From Acidobacteriota bacterium (GTDB taxonomy: Bacteria > Acidobacteriota > Terriglobia > Terriglobales > Acidobacteriaceae), in contig JAJZGG010000002.1 in NCBI GenBank assembly GCA_021804965.1, positions 1 through 64,000 of the forward strand: a stretch of DNA of 64,000 nucleotides, given 5' to 3'. The notes under the pieces are model-generated. The model worked only from the letters and a program-made list of their open reading frames with translations, did no database searches and was not told where the DNA came from. The position numbers were made by a program, and so were the translations under genes. Within the stretch, counting starts at the first letter, position 1, and each line of letters starts with the position of its first letter. Below, one piece after another: positions 30,676 through 40,253 of the stretch.

Positions 30676-31857
30676 TCAGCGTGCGGACGTTTCTTCCAGC
30701 GTGGGGTAGTCGGTGTAGCCCTTGTCTGTGCCGCCGTAAAAGCTGGAGCGGTCATAGGGCTGCAGGGCTGCGCCCAACTGGAGGCGACGTGGAAGATCCG
30801 GGTTGGAGATGAACCAGCGTCCGAAGGCGATGGCATCGGCTTCACCCGAAGCGACGGTGCGGCTTGCGCTCTCGCCCAGAAATCCTCCAGCGGCGATCAG
30901 CGTTCCGGGGAAGGCCTTGCGGAAGCTGGCTGCTGCGTCGGGAGCGCTTGTGTCCAGAGAGCCGTCGGCGCCGCCGTTCGCGCGTGGTTCCACCAGGTGC
31001 GCGTAGGCAATGCCACGGGCAGAGAGCTGCTCCAGCACGTAGGTGAAGAGCGGCACGGGATTGGAGTCGCTCATGGAGTTGAATTTGCCCCAGGGCGAAA
31101 GACGGACGCCCACGCGCCCCGCTCCCCAGACGGCAATGACGGCATCGACAACTTCCAGCAGGAGTCGGGCGCGGTTTTCCACCGAGCCGCCGTAGGCATC
31201 CGTGCGCTGGTTGACGCCGTCTTCCAGGAACTGATCGAGGAGGTATCCGTTGGCCGAGTGCAGTTCAATGCCGTCAAATCCTGCCGCCTTCGCACTGCGA
31301 GCGGCGTGAACGTAGTCGGCAACCACCCGGGGCAGTTCCTCGATGGCGAGTGCGCGCGGCGTCTCGAAATCCACCGGCTGAAAGGCTGCATTCAGCGTTT
31401 TGCCTTCTGTCGGTACCACTGCAGAGGCGGAGACGGGCAGACCCTGCTCCGGATGGAGCGAGCTGTGGCTGATGCGGCCAACATGCCAGAGCTGGGCAAA
31501 GAGATAGCCGCCCTTGGCATGCACGGCATCGGTCACGACGCGCCAGCCGGCAATCTGTTCTTCCGAGTAGATTCCCGGTGTCGCCGGATAGCCTTTGCCT
31601 TCCAGCGAGATCTGTGTGGCTTCACTGATGAGCAGTCCGCCGGGCGTGGCTCGCTGCGCGTAGTAGGTGGCATTCAGCGCATTGGGCACATCGCCGGGCT
31701 GGGTGGAGCGCATCCGGGTCAGGGGTGCCAGCACCACGCGGTGGGCCAGACGGAGATCCCCAACCGTCAGCGGCGTGAAGAGTGGAGCGTTCTGCAGCGG
31801 TGTCTCCGCAGCATTTTGCAAGGAAGAGGAGGAATGATCCGGTGTGGCAACTGTCAT
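30676..31857 (-). CDS. NADH:flavin oxidoreductase (old yellow enzyme family)
   Basis: LFTPLTVGDLRLAHRVVLAPLTRMRS, AGFDGIELHSANGYLLDQFLEDGVNQRTDAYGGSVENRARLLLE. Confidence 0.96.
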   Translation of the reverse strand: MTVATPDHSSSSLQNAAETPLQNAPLFTPLTVGDLRLAHRVVLAPLTRMRSTQPGDVPNALNATYYAQRATPGGLLISEATQISLEGKGYPATPGIYSEEQIAGWRVVTDAVHAKGGYLFAQLWHVGRISHSSLHPEQGLPVSASAVVPTEGKTLNAAFQPVDFETPRALAIEELPRVVADYVHAARSAKAAGFDGIELHSANGYLLDQFLEDGVNQRTDAYGGSVENRARLLLEVVDAVIAVWGAGRVGVRLSPWGKFNSMSDSNPVPLFTYVLEQLSARGIAYAHLVEPRANGGADGSLDTSAPDAAASFRKAFPGTLIAAGGFLGESASRTVASGEADAIAFGRWFISNPDLPRRLQLGAALQPYDRSSFYGGTDKGYTDYPTLEETSAR

Positions 31858-31937
31858 ACCGGAGTAGATGATCGAGCGGGCAGGAAAGTCGCAAGGCCGA
31901 GATTTGCAGCAGGAAAAACGGTACGGCTGCCAGCGGA

Positions 31938-33440
31938 TCAGGACGGCGTGTTCTGCGCGGAGTCCTCACTGGCGGCAAGGGATAGCTGCGACCCGAAGCC
32001 AGCATCGGCGTCCTCGTCCAGAGCGCGGGCAACGAGCGGCTGCGGGAGGGTTTTGGAGGGTTTGACGCCCAGCTGCTTCAGCTTTTCCACCTGTCCAATC
32101 AGGTTGCCGGCTCCGGTGCTCAGCTTGCCCATCGCGGAGTCAAAGCTGGTGCGCGCCTGTCGCAGCCGGTCGTCCAGTTTCTGCATGTCGTCCACAAAGC
32201 CGACAAACTTTTCATACAGCCGTGCCCCGCGGTCGGCAATCTCGCGCACGTTGCGTGCCTGCTGCTCCTGCTGCCAAAGGTTGTCAACGATGCGGATGAC
32301 GAAGAGCAGCGTGGTGGGTCCGGCGATCAGAATGTTGGAGCGATATGCGTCCTGCCACAGGTCGGCATCCGACTGCAGGGCGGTCAGCGCCGCCGGTTCA
32401 ATGGGAATGAACAGGACCACAAAGTCCGGCGTGGCCAGTCCATTGAGGTTGTGATACTGCTTACCCGCCAGGCCCTTGATGTGGGAGCGGACACTGGCCT
32501 GATGGCGCTTCAGTGCTTCTGTGCGGGTGGATTCCTCGGTTGCGCTGGTGTATTCGGTCCAGGCCGTGAGCGAAACCTTGGAGTCAACCACAAGCTGGCG
32601 GCTGCCGGGCAGGTGGAGGATGACATCGGTGCGCGAGGGCTCGCCGGTGGCACTGTCTGCCGCGGCAAAACTCTGCTGGAAGGTGAATTGCTGGCCCTGG
32701 CGCAGTCCTGCCTTTTCCAGCAGGTCCAGCAGAATAAACTCGCCCCAGTCGCCCTGCGTCTTGGCCGAGCCGCTCAGTGCCTGGGTAAGTGCCTTGGTCT
32801 TGTCGGCCAGCTCCTGATTCATGCCGGTCAGTGTGCCGATCAGCTCGCGCAGGCCGGATACGCTTTTCGCCGAGTCAAGCTGCGATTCCTCGACTTTTTT
32901 GCGGAAGCCTTCCAGTTGTTCGCGGAGCGGCCCAAGCAGGTCGGCGATCTCCTTGCGGCTGGACTCCGAGTAGGACTTGGCCCGGGCGTCGAGCACCTGA
33001 CCGGCGAGTGCCTGAAACTGTGCGGTCAGGGCCTGCTGCGCGTTCTGGAGGAGCTGCAGGTTTTCCGCCGTGCGGGAGCGCTCGGAATCGAGGGCCTCGC
33101 GCAGGCCATGGATTTGCCCGGTAAGCTGCTTCTCTGTTTCCGCCTTCTCGCCCTGTATCCGCGTCAATTCGGTTTGCAGACCCTCCCGCTCGTTTTTTGC
33201 CGCTTCGAGCATGCGCAGGCGCTCTTCGGCAAAGGCACCGGCGGCAGCGCTTGCCGTCTCCGCTGCGGTGCGCCCGGCTACAGCCGACTGCAGCGCAGCG
33301 TTCAGCCTGGCCAGCTCCGTCTGCGCCGCTGTTTGCAGGGTGCGACTGCTTCGTTGGCCGAGGAAGAAACCCAGGACAAGAGCCACAAAAAGGCTGGCAA
33401 TGCCGAGAATGAGGGTGAGCATGAGCGGACTCCGGGGCAA
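31938..33440 (-). CDS. rmuC: DNA recombination protein RmuC
   Basis: QGDWGEFILLDLLEKAGLRQGQQF, VDSKVSLTAWTEY, FVVLFIPIEPAALTA. Confidence 0.95.
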   Translation of the reverse strand: MPRSPLMLTLILGIASLFVALVLGFFLGQRSSRTLQTAAQTELARLNAALQSAVAGRTAAETASAAAGAFAEERLRMLEAAKNEREGLQTELTRIQGEKAETEKQLTGQIHGLREALDSERSRTAENLQLLQNAQQALTAQFQALAGQVLDARAKSYSESSRKEIADLLGPLREQLEGFRKKVEESQLDSAKSVSGLRELIGTLTGMNQELADKTKALTQALSGSAKTQGDWGEFILLDLLEKAGLRQGQQFTFQQSFAAADSATGEPSRTDVILHLPGSRQLVVDSKVSLTAWTEYTSATEESTRTEALKRHQASVRSHIKGLAGKQYHNLNGLATPDFVVLFIPIEPAALTALQSDADLWQDAYRSNILIAGPTTLLFVIRIVDNLWQQEQQARNVREIADRGARLYEKFVGFVDDMQKLDDRLRQARTSFDSAMGKLSTGAGNLIGQVEKLKQLGVKPSKTLPQPLVARALDEDADAGFGSQLSLAASEDSAQNTPS

Positions 33441-33743
33441 GTGGATCGAATGGCTACATTGTATGTGCCGCGCCGGTCTCCTGCCTGTTGTTTCTCTGCT
33501 TTACACCGGGGTGTGGTGCCCGATAGACTCGATATGGTTTGAATGCAGCAAAGCATGAGTTCCAAGCACAGAGACGCGCAAATGATGCGCATTTGTGGTA
33601 GGCTGCGATGCGGTGGTCTGCTGGATACGGTTGCCTTGATGCTGAGGCAATAAGGCGGCAGGCACGCAGGTAGACGTAAGGAATTGCGGGCTTTGAATCG
33701 GAAATATCAGGAATCGCTGGATCAGGAACAAGGAGAAGCCAAG

Positions 33744-33986
33744 ATGGCAGTGGAAGAAAAAGTCAAGCAGATTATTGTGGAACAGCTCCAGGTGGACGAA
33801 GCCGAAGTGACTCCGGGAGCCAGCTTCCAGGAAGATCTGGGCGCCGATTCCCTGGACGTGGTGGAGTTGGTGATGCAGTTTGAAGAGGCCTTCGATCTGG
33901 AGATTCCGGACGAGGATGCCGAGAAGATCAAGACCGTCAAGGACGCGATCGACTACATCGAGAAGAACGCGAAGGCGGGCAAGTAG
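33744..33986 (+). CDS. acpP: Acyl carrier protein
   Basis: [62 protein letters not shown]. Confidence 0.98.
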   Translation: MAVEEKVKQIIVEQLQVDEAEVTPGASFQEDLGADSLDVVELVMQFEEAFDLEIPDEDAEKIKTVKDAIDYIEKNAKAGK

Positions 33987-33989
33987 CGC

Positions 33990-35237
33990 GTGAAGCGAAG
34001 GGTCGTCATCACCGGAATTGGACTCATCTGCGGCGTGGGCAACACCACGGACGCAGTATGGGAGCAGCTGATTGCTGGAAACAGCGGCGTCGAGGCCATT
34101 CGGTCCTTCGACGCCAGCGAGTATCCGGTGAATTTTGCTGCTGAAGTGAAGAACTTCGATCCGCTCAACTTTGTGGACAAAAAGGAATCGCGCAAGATGG
34201 GTCGCTTCATCCATCTGGCGATTGCGGCCACCGAGGAGGCGATTCGACAGTCCGGACTGGTGATTACCCCGGAGATGGAAGAGCGGGTGGGCGTATTTAT
34301 CGGCTCAGGGATTGGCGGTTTCGAGATTATTGAGCGCGAGCACGCCAGCCTGCTGGCCGGTGGTCCGCGCAAGATCTCCCCATTCTTCATCCCCGCAGCC
34401 ATTGTGAACATGGCCGCCGGTCATGTGAGCATTCGCTACAACGCCAAAGGGCCGATCTCAGCCACAGCCACGGCCTGCGCCACGTCGGCGAACTCGATTG
34501 GCGACTCCTTCCATATGATCCAGCACGGAGAGGCCGACGTGATGATTGCCGGCGGCTCCGAGGCTGCGGTCACGCCTCTTTCCGTGGGCGGATTTGCTGC
34601 CATGCGGGCACTCTCCACCCGGAATGACGACCCCAAATCCGCCAGCAGGCCCTTCGACAAGGATCGCGATGGATTCGTCCTCGGCGAAGGTGCGGGCATG
34701 CTCATTCTGGAAGAGCTGGAGTTTGCCAAGGCACGCGGGGCAAAGATTCTAGGTGAAGTGCTCGGCTATGGCATGAGCGCCGATGCGTATCACATGACCG
34801 GCATTGCCCCGGAAGGCGCCGGAGCGCAGCGCAGCATGCGTGCCGCGCTGAAGGATGCCGGCATCGCTCCGCATCAGGTGGGCTACGTGAACGCGCATGC
34901 GACGTCCACTCCGGCCGGAGATGGCAACGAGTCGCGGGCCATTGAACTGGTCTTTGGCGAGCACGCCACCAGTCACACGTTGAAGGTGAGCAGCACGAAG
35001 TCCATGACGGGGCACCTCCTTGGTGCAGCCGGCGGTCTGGAAGCTGGCATCACGGCCATGGCACTGCTGAAGCAGCAGCTTCCGCCGACCATCAACCTGG
35101 GTACGCCAGGCGAGGATTGCGTGCTGGACTACGTCGCGAACAAGGCCATTGCGGCATCCGTGGATGTTGCCTTGTCGAACTCGTTCGGCTTTGGCGGAAT
35201 CAACGCCTCGCTGGTGATGCGGCGCTGGACGGAATAG
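33990..35237 (+). CDS. fabF: 3-oxoacyl-ACP synthase II
   Basis: RRVVITGIGLICGVGNTTD, SATATACATSANSIGDSFHMIQ, NAHATSTPAGDGNES, STKSMTGHLLGAAGG. Confidence 0.97.
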   Translation: MKRRVVITGIGLICGVGNTTDAVWEQLIAGNSGVEAIRSFDASEYPVNFAAEVKNFDPLNFVDKKESRKMGRFIHLAIAATEEAIRQSGLVITPEMEERVGVFIGSGIGGFEIIEREHASLLAGGPRKISPFFIPAAIVNMAAGHVSIRYNAKGPISATATACATSANSIGDSFHMIQHGEADVMIAGGSEAAVTPLSVGGFAAMRALSTRNDDPKSASRPFDKDRDGFVLGEGAGMLILEELEFAKARGAKILGEVLGYGMSADAYHMTGIAPEGAGAQRSMRAALKDAGIAPHQVGYVNAHATSTPAGDGNESRAIELVFGEHATSHTLKVSSTKSMTGHLLGAAGGLEAGITAMALLKQQLPPTINLGTPGEDCVLDYVANKAIAASVDVALSNSFGFGGINASLVMRRWTE

Positions 35238-35387
35238 CACCCATTCCCTCTCTCATCGCAGAATCTGGACGAGCCTGTATCGACAGCTCTCCGGCTGGGA
35301 TTGCGTCTGGATTCAGCGCAGGATCCAGCTTCCATCAACCCCTCGTAAACAGGCGATAGAACTGCCTGGGGCAATGGCTGTGTGTCC

Positions 35388-35546
35388 TCACACAACCATC
35401 ACGATCCCGACGATCCCGAAGAGCACGAACCAGGCGATCCATCGAAAGAATCACCAGACGAGGGTTGCGGCCAGTGGCGAGAGTGGCTGGACGGGTGGAG
35501 TTTCCAGCGGTTGTAGGCTTTGCAGGGAATCTTCCGAATCTGTCAT
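35388..35546 (-). pseudogene. Small single-TM protein ORF interrupted by an in-frame TGA (nonsense, error or recoding)
   Basis: RBS GGGAGG six nt before ATG; MTDSEDSLQSLQPLETPPVQPLSPLAATLVW-TGA-FFRWIAWFVLFGIVGIVMVV-TGA; TGA at 35451-35453. Confidence 0.6.
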
Positions 35547-35591
35547 ACCGCGCCTCCCGTGGTGCTGGCCGCTGAGCCAGCTTGCTGGGGA

Positions 35592-35615
35592 CGAGCTTGC
35601 CCGGGGGCAAGCTCG
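35592..35615. repeat. 11-bp inverted repeat
   Basis: cgagcttgccc gg gggcaagctcg, intergenic between the interrupted small ORF and the Yip1 gene. Confidence 0.7.
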
Positions 35616-35662
35616 CCGGGGGTGGAAACGCACTGCTGAAGAACGATATTCGCTACAACTTC

Positions 35663-36418
35663 TCAGGAAAATGCGACGCTGGCTCCAACGCCGATCAGCA
35701 CCATCAAGATCCACCAGCCAAAGACCGCCGTCAGCCCGCTGCTGCGCTTGGTGCGGGCCACCACAGACAGCCCGATGCCCATGAGCACCAGCGTCCACAG
35801 CATGACCAGGTCAACCTGGCTGGCCAGCGTATAGAAGGCCTTGGGCGTATCCGTGGGATTCAGGTAATAGCCAAGGTTTGTGCCTGCGGGATTGTTGATC
35901 TGGAAGCCCTCGGGGTCCAGGCCTGCCATCAGCGCGAGAATGGCGAGCAGAAATTTCAAGAGTCCGGGAAGGCCGGCGTACCAGGTGACGGCATATACCT
36001 GCCAGAAAGCGGCGCGGCCGCCAAAGACAAAATTGATGGTCCCCAGCAGCACGGCAGCTTCAATGGCGGCAAAGAGCAACGTGAGGATGGGCATGCCCAG
36101 CCATACCCCCTGGGTGAAGCTGACGGCAATCTTTTCCGAGTTGGCGCGTTGCTCCGGCGTCAGATTTTCCAATTGCTGTGCCTGCTTGGGGGCAAGCCGG
36201 AGGTTGTTTTCGTAGACCTGCTTCCAGCCCACCTTTGCCGTGACGGAGAAATAAAAGAGATAGATCACGATCATGGTGAACAGGAAGGGCATCCACCAGG
36301 ACGGGCGTCGAGCGATGGACTCAAAGACCTGAGTCGGCTTGTGAAAGACGCCGGGAACGCAGGCAGCGGGCGAGAGCAAGGCGGTAGGTTCAGGCGGGTT
36401 GGGCAGGGCGTCGTTCAA
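35663..36418 (-). CDS. YIP1 family membrane protein
   Basis: FHKPTQVFESIARRPSWWMPFLFTMIV, multi-TM. Confidence 0.8.
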   Translation of the reverse strand: MNDALPNPPEPTALLSPAACVPGVFHKPTQVFESIARRPSWWMPFLFTMIVIYLFYFSVTAKVGWKQVYENNLRLAPKQAQQLENLTPEQRANSEKIAVSFTQGVWLGMPILTLLFAAIEAAVLLGTINFVFGGRAAFWQVYAVTWYAGLPGLLKFLLAILALMAGLDPEGFQINNPAGTNLGYYLNPTDTPKAFYTLASQVDLVMLWTLVLMGIGLSVVARTKRSSGLTAVFGWWILMVLIGVGASVAFS

Positions 36419-36552
36419 GGGTAGTCTCCTTCAGCGCAGGAAATAGAAAGATTGGGAGAACAGAGGCATTGTAGCCTGAAATCGGGTCCAGCTTCGCATT
36501 TCCATGAACAGGCAGTTAAGATCAGGGGAGCGGTCATCCGGGCAGATTTTGG

Positions 36553-37617
36553 ATGGCAGGGATGGGGTTGATGAACGAGCAGGCGATGCGATTGAAAACA
36601 TTGGAGTTCCCTCAGGAGTTCTGTCCTGGCGCGCAGCAGGCCGTGGAGACCTGTCTGCGTGTGGAATCCTCCGAGAAAGTGACACTGATCTTCGATCGCA
36701 TCACGGAGCCCATTGCCGCGTCCCTGGCCCAGGCGCTGGAGCGAGTGGGCTGCCGGTGGAATGCCTTCCTTTTGGAAGAGTTGGCGGAGCGGCCGCTGCA
36801 GGAGATGCCGTCTGCCGTTCTGGCGGATATGGAGTCCTCTGATGTCTCCATCTTTGCCGTGACCGTACAGCGTAACGAGTTGAAAAGCCGCATGCAGATG
36901 ACCGATGTGGTGAATCGCCGCCGAATGCGCCACGCCCACATGGTGAATATCACGCCGGAGATCATGTGCCAGGGCATGCGCGCGGACTATGCCCGAGTGG
37001 ACCGGCTCTCCCAGCGGGTGATGGATCGCGTGACCCGTGCGCGACGGATTCGAGCAACAACCCCGGCAGGAACCGCCATCACCGCGGACCTGAATCCCGA
37101 CTATCGTTGGTTGAAGACCAGCGGGATCATCAGCCGGGACAAATGGGGCAATTTGCCGGGCGGTGAGTGCTTTACGACCCCCGGCGAAGTGAATGGGCGG
37201 TTTGTCGTGGATGGGGTGGTGGGCGACTGGCTCTGCGCGCGCTATGGCTTGCTTGCCGATGCTCCCTTGACGATTGAGATTGCAGGCAACCGCGTGGTGG
37301 ATTGTTCCAGCGCGAACAAGGCGTTGGAAGCGGATTTTCGGGCCTATATCGCCACGGATGAGAATTCCAACCGCGTGGGCGAGTTTGCGATCGGGACGAA
37401 TGTCGGCGTCGAGCGGGTCATCGGCAACATCCTGCAGGACGAGAAGTTTCCGGGCATCCATATCGCCTTTGGAAATCCCTACGGAGAGCACACCGGTGCC
37501 GCCTGGCGCTCCGGGACCCATATCGACGTGGTCGGGCTGAAGTTTGATATCTGGCTGGAATATCAGGCCGGTGAAGAGCAGATCATGCGCGATGGCCGGT
37601 TTCTGATCGAAGATTAA
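36553..37617 (+). CDS. M29-family (thermophilic) aminopeptidase
   Basis: NLPGGECFTTPGEVNGRFVVDG, VGEFAIGTNVGVERVIGNILQDEKFPGIHIAFGNPYGEHTGA...HIDVV. Confidence 0.88.
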   Translation: MAGMGLMNEQAMRLKTLEFPQEFCPGAQQAVETCLRVESSEKVTLIFDRITEPIAASLAQALERVGCRWNAFLLEELAERPLQEMPSAVLADMESSDVSIFAVTVQRNELKSRMQMTDVVNRRRMRHAHMVNITPEIMCQGMRADYARVDRLSQRVMDRVTRARRIRATTPAGTAITADLNPDYRWLKTSGIISRDKWGNLPGGECFTTPGEVNGRFVVDGVVGDWLCARYGLLADAPLTIEIAGNRVVDCSSANKALEADFRAYIATDENSNRVGEFAIGTNVGVERVIGNILQDEKFPGIHIAFGNPYGEHTGAAWRSGTHIDVVGLKFDIWLEYQAGEEQIMRDGRFLIED

Positions 37618-37681
37618 CAAGATCGCGGGGAAGGACTCTGCGTCCTTGCAACGAATTGCCTGCAGGAGCATCTGAATTGGT

Positions 37682-38662
37682 ATGACCACACAACATTCTT
37701 TTGCACGGAAACGACTCGGAAACTCGGATCTTGAGCTGACGTCCATTGGCTTCGGCGCGTGGGCAATTGGCGGCGGGAACTGGGAGTTTGCCTGGGGACC
37801 GCAGGACGATGAAGCCTCCATTGCGGCGATTCATGCCGCGCTGGACACGGGAATCAACTGGATTGACACGGCTGCCGTCTACGGACTGGGCCACTCGGAA
37901 GTGATTGTGGGCCGCGCGGTGAAGGGCTTGAGCGAAAAGCCGCTGATCTTCACCAAGTGCTCGATGCGCTGGGATGGGGAACGGAAGATCTATCGCTCGC
38001 TGAAGGCTGCCAGCGTGGCGGAGGAGCTGGACCAGTCGCTGCGGCGATTGGGCGTGGAGACGATTGATCTCTACCAGATTCACTGGCCAAATCCGGAGAC
38101 GGAAATCGAAGAGGGCTGGGCGGAGCTGGCCCGGCAACAGAAGGCCGGCAAAATCCGCTGGATCGGTGTCTCCAACTTCAACGTGGACCAACTGAAGCGG
38201 GCACAGTCGATTGCTCCTGTCACCAGTCTTCAGCCGCCCTACTCCATGCTGCGCCCCGCCGTGGGCGAGTCCATCCTGCCCTACTGCCTGGAGCAGGGGA
38301 TTGGCGTCATCAACTACTCGCCCATGGTCAGCGGTCTGCTCACCGGGCGGATGACCGCAGAGCGCGTCGCTCAGATGCCGGCCGATGACTGGCGCCGCCG
38401 GGCGGTGGAGTTCAATGAGCCCAGACTGAGCCGGAATCTTCGTCTGGTGGAGCTTCTCCGCTCCATTGGCAAACCGCATGGAGTGGAACCCGGTGTGGTT
38501 GCCATCGCCTGGACGCTGCACAATCCGGCAGTGACTGCGGCGATTGTGGGTGGGCGCAGCCCGGAGCAGGTGAAGGGCGTGGCTCCGGCACTCAGCTTCC
38601 GCCTGCAGGACGAGGAGTATGCACAGATTCAGCGCTTTCTGGCAGAGAACCCTGTCGCTTGA
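37682..38662 (+). CDS. Aldo/keto reductase
   Basis: GFGAWAIGGGNWEFAWG, GINWIDTAAVYGLGHSEVIVG, DLYQIHWPNP, RWIGVSNFNVDQL. Confidence 0.96.
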   Translation: MTTQHSFARKRLGNSDLELTSIGFGAWAIGGGNWEFAWGPQDDEASIAAIHAALDTGINWIDTAAVYGLGHSEVIVGRAVKGLSEKPLIFTKCSMRWDGERKIYRSLKAASVAEELDQSLRRLGVETIDLYQIHWPNPETEIEEGWAELARQQKAGKIRWIGVSNFNVDQLKRAQSIAPVTSLQPPYSMLRPAVGESILPYCLEQGIGVINYSPMVSGLLTGRMTAERVAQMPADDWRRRAVEFNEPRLSRNLRLVELLRSIGKPHGVEPGVVAIAWTLHNPAVTAAIVGGRSPEQVKGVAPALSFRLQDEEYAQIQRFLAENPVA

Positions 38663-38677
38663 ACTCGCAATTCATCA

Positions 38678-38719
38678 CAAAGAGCAACGCCCCAGCCTTG
38701 GCTGGGGCGTTGCTCTTTG
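38678..38719. terminator. Bidirectional intrinsic terminator between convergent genes
   Basis: Perfect 20-bp inverted repeat caaagagcaacgccccagcc/ggctggggcgttgctctttg with a 2-nt centre. Confidence 0.85.
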
Positions 38720-38737
38720 CAGCGTGAGACGCGCGGA

Positions 38738-39271
38738 TTACATGGCAGCTACAAAGCTGGGCAGCTGCAGAGCGGCATGCTCCTGCATGATCCGGGTGAG
38801 GCGTGCAGCCATCAGGACGTAAGTTTCCGCAGCGCGCCAGGCATTGACGCGAACTCCGGCAGTGGCAGAGCTGACCGCATACTGCGCGATGGCCATCAGA
38901 ACACAAAGGCGAATCTGCATGGCATCGGTACGGATCGACTCAAGAAGCAGTGGATCAACGGGGTTGTCGGGGGAGGCGTGTTTCGCTGCATAATCCGCCA
39001 TCTCCAGCAGGACCCGGGCGTTCTGGTGCATGACCCACAGACCGAAAGGTCCGTTGACCTTGTCCCAGATGTCGTGGTGGGTGGCGGTAAGGCCCTCATT
39101 CCACAGCAGATGATCTGCCACGGTGTGAGCGCTCCAGTCCGTGCGAAGCTGGCAGAGAAGCTGATCCCAGCTCTTGATATTGCGGCGGCGCATGCTGCCC
39201 CGCCACTTGGCGAGATACAGCAGCAAGGCACCGAGGAAGATAACCTGAAGTAACGGCAGCAACATTACCAA
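38738..39271 (-). CDS. Hypothetical membrane-anchored protein
   Basis: N-terminal TM (VMLLPLLQVIFLGALLLYLA) then cytosolic helical domain; 5-bp gap from the upstream 7TM gene. Confidence 0.75.
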   Translation of the reverse strand: MVMLLPLLQVIFLGALLLYLAKWRGSMRRRNIKSWDQLLCQLRTDWSAHTVADHLLWNEGLTATHHDIWDKVNGPFGLWVMHQNARVLLEMADYAAKHASPDNPVDPLLLESIRTDAMQIRLCVLMAIAQYAVSSATAGVRVNAWRAAETYVLMAARLTRIMQEHAALQLPSFVAAM

Positions 39272-39276
39272 ATCCC

Positions 39277-40116
39277 CTAACGATGATTGTATTTGCCCGG
39301 TTTCTTCTTGACAGCAGTTTCAAGCGCAAGTCGATCCGCTTGAAGTGATCCTCCTATTGATACCAGAAAACGCATCATTTGTGGGCTGATTTTTCGAGCT
39401 TCAGGCTCTTTTTGCGCAAAACTGACCACCCAATAGGCCAGTGTACCAAGGTAACCAAACGAGGTTACCAGGTCGAGCCAGTGGTATTGCGGACCAACCG
39501 CCTGATGGGTGTGGAGTACCCATATCACCAGAGAAAGAATGGAATAAAAGCCTAGACCGGAAGCGATCTGGAGTTCGCGATCCCTCCAACCGATGGAAAG
39601 AAACTGACTGAAGGCTACAAGGGCAAGCAAAACTATAACTCGAAGCAAAGAAATAGTTTGTTGAATGATGACGAGTTCGTATCCGTGCGTGCTGAGTCCA
39701 GTTGGCACAGTAAATCCTGCCAAAGGCCAGCAAATCAAGCTTAGAACGACCAAAAGGCCCGGTACGAACCAGGCGACACCCTTTGGCAGAGATGTCCGAA
39801 TGGGACGAAGTACAGCCCAGCCAAGCTCCAACAGCACAAAAAACTGAAGTACGGAATCGATGGAAATTTCAACGATATAGTTCTTCAGATTGTCTTGATA
39901 TATCTGCGGAAATAACAAAAAACTGAGATCACTCAGGATCGTCCACAACAGATAGACGAAGAATGTGGGATATTTTCTCCACGATCTTCGCCAGAGCAGG
40001 ACGGAACAGACCAATATCTCACCGGCCACGCTTGCTATTACGGTCTGAACATCTTGAATCATGCTTGTAATACAAATACGACTTTGGCAGATCAGAAGTT
40101 CAATTGCTGTAGACAA
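39277..40116 (-). CDS. Hypothetical multi-TM (about 7TM) protein
   Basis: 279 aa with about 7 hydrophobic segments; visibly lower GC than neighbours; TTG start at 40116, alternative ATG at 40062. Confidence 0.75.
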   Translation of the reverse strand: MSTAIELLICQSRICITSMIQDVQTVIASVAGEILVCSVLLWRRSWRKYPTFFVYLLWTILSDLSFLLFPQIYQDNLKNYIVEISIDSVLQFFVLLELGWAVLRPIRTSLPKGVAWFVPGLLVVLSLICWPLAGFTVPTGLSTHGYELVIIQQTISLLRVIVLLALVAFSQFLSIGWRDRELQIASGLGFYSILSLVIWVLHTHQAVGPQYHWLDLVTSFGYLGTLAYWVVSFAQKEPEARKISPQMMRFLVSIGGSLQADRLALETAVKKKPGKYNHR

Positions 40117-40253
40117 ATATCCTGATTCATATAGTCAACCACGCTACGACTATTGAATTGAGCATCAAGATATTAGGCGGAGCCGCGAGAATTAAAGCAC
40201 TTGCGGTGATCGTATCGAACCTCTGTGTGCAGCTAAAAATTTGATCGCTCGAG

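Noticed and set aside
30649-32454. 601-aa plus-strand ORF over the OYE and rmuC genes
   Set aside because: Spans two genes on the opposite strand with strong family motifs; translation shows no recognisable domain.
35592-35615. Inverted repeat as terminator between the small interrupted ORF and the Yip1 gene
   Set aside because: Good stem but no U-tract on either side; retained only as a repeat.
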